Made by a program: the position numbers and the translations under genes. A DNA stretch of 24,490 nucleotides from OMOG01 sp041485845 (GTDB lineage: Bacteria; Acidobacteriota; Terriglobia; Bryobacterales; Bryobacteraceae), in the NCBI GenBank assembly GCA_041485845.1, contig JBGPKH010000049.1, positions 1 through 24,490 on the forward strand, in the 5' to 3' direction. The notes beneath the pieces were generated by a model that saw nothing but the letters and a program-made list of their open reading frames with translations, did no database searches and was not told the origin of the DNA. Shown here piece by piece: positions 23,146 to 24,490 of the stretch. Each line of letters opens with the position of its first letter. The first letter of the stretch is position 1.

Positions 23146-23241
23146 TGTTTTCCGTAAGGCCTCTTCCACCTGTGGCGTGATATTCACGAACTCGCGATGT
23201 TTCTTTGTCTTAAATGTGAGATATTCCGTATAGAAGCGCAT
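23146..23241 (-). pseudogene. 5' remnant of a YjbQ-family gene
   Basis: From the ATG at 23241 the minus strand reads MRFYTEYLTFKTKKHREFVN, then ITPQVEEALRKT. This closely fits the N-terminus of YjbQ proteins (UPF0047, linked to secondary thiamine-phosphate synthase activity). After residue 32 the frame stays open for over 100 codons but loses all resemblance to the family, which normally runs to about 140 residues with a His-rich active site. The break coincides with the edge of the inverted-repeat interval. The gene was probably cut by an insertion or rearrangement. It is divergent from the response regulator gene. Confidence 0.65.
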
Positions 23242-23266
23242 AGGGCGATCATACAACCGAAGAATT

Positions 23267-23659
23267 ATGGACCGCGTTGCCGGACGAATTCTGCTCGTCG
23301 ATGACGAGCCCGCATTGCTGAAAATGATGAGCGTCTACCTGGGCCGCAGGGGATACGGCGTAACTACAGCGGACACCACCGAGGCCGCGTGGGCGGAGGT
23401 GGAATCGGCGCCGGGCGCCTTCGCCGCCGCGGTTTTGGACGCCACCATGGCCGGACTGAGCATGGAACGGCTCGCCTTGCGATTGTTGGACGCCAACCGG
23501 TCGCTGTGCGTAATCGCCGCAAGCGGTTATCCTGTGGACATGACCGCTATGGAATCGGCCGCTCCGGGACGGGTGATGTTCCTGCACAAGCCGTTCGCTC
23601 CCGAAATGCTGGCGGAGGCGGTGCGGAGGATGATTGCCTCGCAAGAAGAAAAGCTTTGA
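23267..23659 (+). CDS. stand-alone response regulator receiver protein
   Basis: This 130-residue protein is a single REC domain. The acidic pair is Asp12-Asp13 (ILLVDDEP) and the phospho-acceptor is Asp58 at the end of AAAVLDATMAG. The switch Ser86 is in IAASGYP, and the conserved lysine is Lys108 in LHKPF. No output domain is attached, so it acts by binding a partner (CheY/Spo0F-like) or as a phosphate sink. No histidine kinase lies beside it. The small basic gene downstream starts inside its 3' end, so the two are translated from one message. Confidence 0.9.
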   Translation: MDRVAGRILLVDDEPALLKMMSVYLGRRGYGVTTADTTEAAWAEVESAPGAFAAAVLDATMAGLSMERLALRLLDANRSLCVIAASGYPVDMTAMESAAPGRVMFLHKPFAPEMLAEAVRRMIASQEEKL

Positions 23660-23789
23660 TCTCGACAAAGAAATAAAGGCGATTGCCCGGGAACGCGTTG
23701 GCACGGTGCCGGCCGCAAGGCTCATTGAGCCGAAGTCCGCGCGCAAGAAGCCCAAGCACAAGAAGCCCATCGCGGAGGAACTCCAGTGA
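23634..23789 (+). CDS. small lysine-rich protein (51 residues)
   Basis: A TTG at 23634, 4 bases after GGAGG, opens a 51-residue frame: MPRKKKSFDLDKEIKAIARE, then RVGTVPAARLIEPKSARKKP, then KHKKPIAEELQ. It overlaps the response regulator by 26 bases in another frame, and its stop overlaps the next start as GTGA. The composition is strongly basic with a regular middle helix, which suggests nucleic-acid or ribosome association; no family is established. Codon third positions are GC-rich and the coupling on both sides is tight, so I consider it a real gene that automated callers may miss. Confidence 0.65.
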   Translation: MPRKKKSFDLDKEIKAIARERVGTVPAARLIEPKSARKKPKHKKPIAEELQ

Positions 23790-24490
23790 GAGATCGCTCG
23801 AGCGGGGTCCCGGCTGGGCGGGGCAGGCCGGGGACGCGGCCCACGGTTTCCCGGCGCGAGTTTCTGGCTTACGGGTCGGTGTTCGGCTGGCTGCCGTTCT
23901 TCCGCCCTAAACACATCAACATGGCCGGCGCGCGTTTCCGCATCATCCGGAACGGGCGTTCGAAGCACCGCTACCTGTTCATCCATGGCAACGAGGAGAC
24001 CGCGCGACAGGTGCTCACGCGCCACATGGAAGCGCACGAGGGCATCGCCTACGTCATCGACAGCCATACGCGCAACGTGCCCGCCGGGGTACCCTCTGGG
24101 TCGGGCCAGATCGACCCCAATCGCATGTTCTCGCGCGTGGGGGCCGAAGCCAGCCTGACGCGTCTCAATCCCGACTGGAAGCCCGAGCGCATGCAGCCGG
24201 CGCTGGCCGCACTCGATCGCGATCGCGAAAAGTTGGTGCGCGCCCTGCTTCCGCCGCCGGGCGGCGTGCTGATCGCCCTGCACAACAACTCGCCGGGATA
24301 TTCGGTGACCGACGAGCGGCCGATCAGCGACGCCGAGTCCATTCGGGAGCCCGCGAACCCGCACGCATTCTATCTGTGCACCAGCCCGGACGACTTCAAG
24401 GTCATCGCCACGTCGCCCTACAACGCGGTGTTGCAGCACCAGGCGCCAAAGCAGGACGACGGCTCGCTTTCGCGCCTGGCCGCCGCGCGC
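23786..24490 (+). CDS. Tat-exported protein with HxxE motif, cut by window end
   Basis: GTG at 23786 overlaps the stop of the small basic gene, with GGAGGAA about 6 bases upstream. The frame is open to the window end (235 codons). The N-terminus has a long basic lead and a twin-arginine-like signal, VSRREFLAYGSVFGWLPFF (about 21-39). The mature part holds YLFIHGNEETARQVL, GIAYVIDSHTRNV, IDPNRMFSRVG and LIALHNNSPGYSV. HGNE followed later by LHNN could form an HxxE...H zinc site like that of M14-type carboxypeptidases or succinylglutamate desuccinylase-like enzymes. Cell-wall peptide trimming is one possible role. The metal site and function are inference; the C-terminal end is not seen. Confidence 0.75.
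   Translation, partial: MRDRSSGVPAGRGRPGTRPTVSRREFLAYGSVFGWLPFFRPKHINMAGARFRIIRNGRSKHRYLFIHGNEETARQVLTRHMEAHEGIAYVIDSHTRNVPAGVPSGSGQIDPNRMFSRVGAEASLTRLNPDWKPERMQPALAALDRDREKLVRALLPPPGGVLIALHNNSPGYSVTDERPISDAESIREPANPHAFYLCTSPDDFKVIATSPYNAVLQHQAPKQDDGSLSRLAAAR

Overview
The window looks like chromosomal DNA of an Acidobacteriota member of the Solibacter/Bryobacter type. This is an inference from content: GC-rich coding DNA, 3-keto-disaccharide hydrolase-like (DUF1080) proteins, a TIGR03437-type secreted protein, a remnant of a Ser/Thr kinase with a TolB-like propeller, and an ECF sigma/anti-sigma pair next to a TPR-CHAT protein. No rRNA, tRNA, CRISPR array, phage or intact IS element was seen.

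Layout. 1-2398: two divergent DUF1080 genes (one cut by the window edge), then a PIG-L type deacetylase. 2336-7489 (minus strand): a tightly coupled tetrapyrrole operon, read as cytochrome c assembly protein (CcsA/HemX type), hemA, hemC, a cobA-hemD fusion and udk. Three of its four junctions are ATGA overlaps and the fourth is a 3-base gap. 7490-9621: a worn region with a frameshifted small coiled-coil gene, an intact STAS anti-anti-sigma gene, a kinase 3' remnant and a Uma2 3' remnant meeting head to head, a nested hairpin, and a DUF5655-like gene. 9696-14173: an exported TPR-CHAT protease-like protein, an ECF-type sigma factor and a membrane anti-sigma-like protein with no gaps between them. 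14174-19934: a leader with an ECF-promoter-like box and a hairpin, a doubtful small ORF, a TIGR03437 secreted protein, a cysteine-rich beta-propeller lipoprotein, a DsbA-like thiol oxidoreductase and an Lgt-like diacylglyceryl transferase. 19918-22849: an exported hypothetical protein divergent from a TolC-family outer-membrane protein. 22850-23241: a chain of inverted repeats and the first 32 codons of a yjbQ-like gene. 23267-24490: a single-domain response regulator, a tiny basic protein and the start of a Tat-exported protein with an HxxE motif.

How the parts may work together. The most interesting stretch is 9696-19934. Two copies of a promoter-like box (GGAAC/GAAAC, 14-15 bases, GTCATT) lie just before the anti-sigma gene and just before the secreted-protein block. 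One reading is a signalling unit (exported CHAT protease, anti-sigma, sigma) that controls its own operon and a neighbouring surface-protein cassette. That cassette carries a disulfide-rich lipoprotein together with the two enzymes needed to mature it, a thiol oxidase and a lipid transferase. The gene families, coupling and motif copies are visible in the sequence; the regulatory link and the protease-substrate relation are inference.
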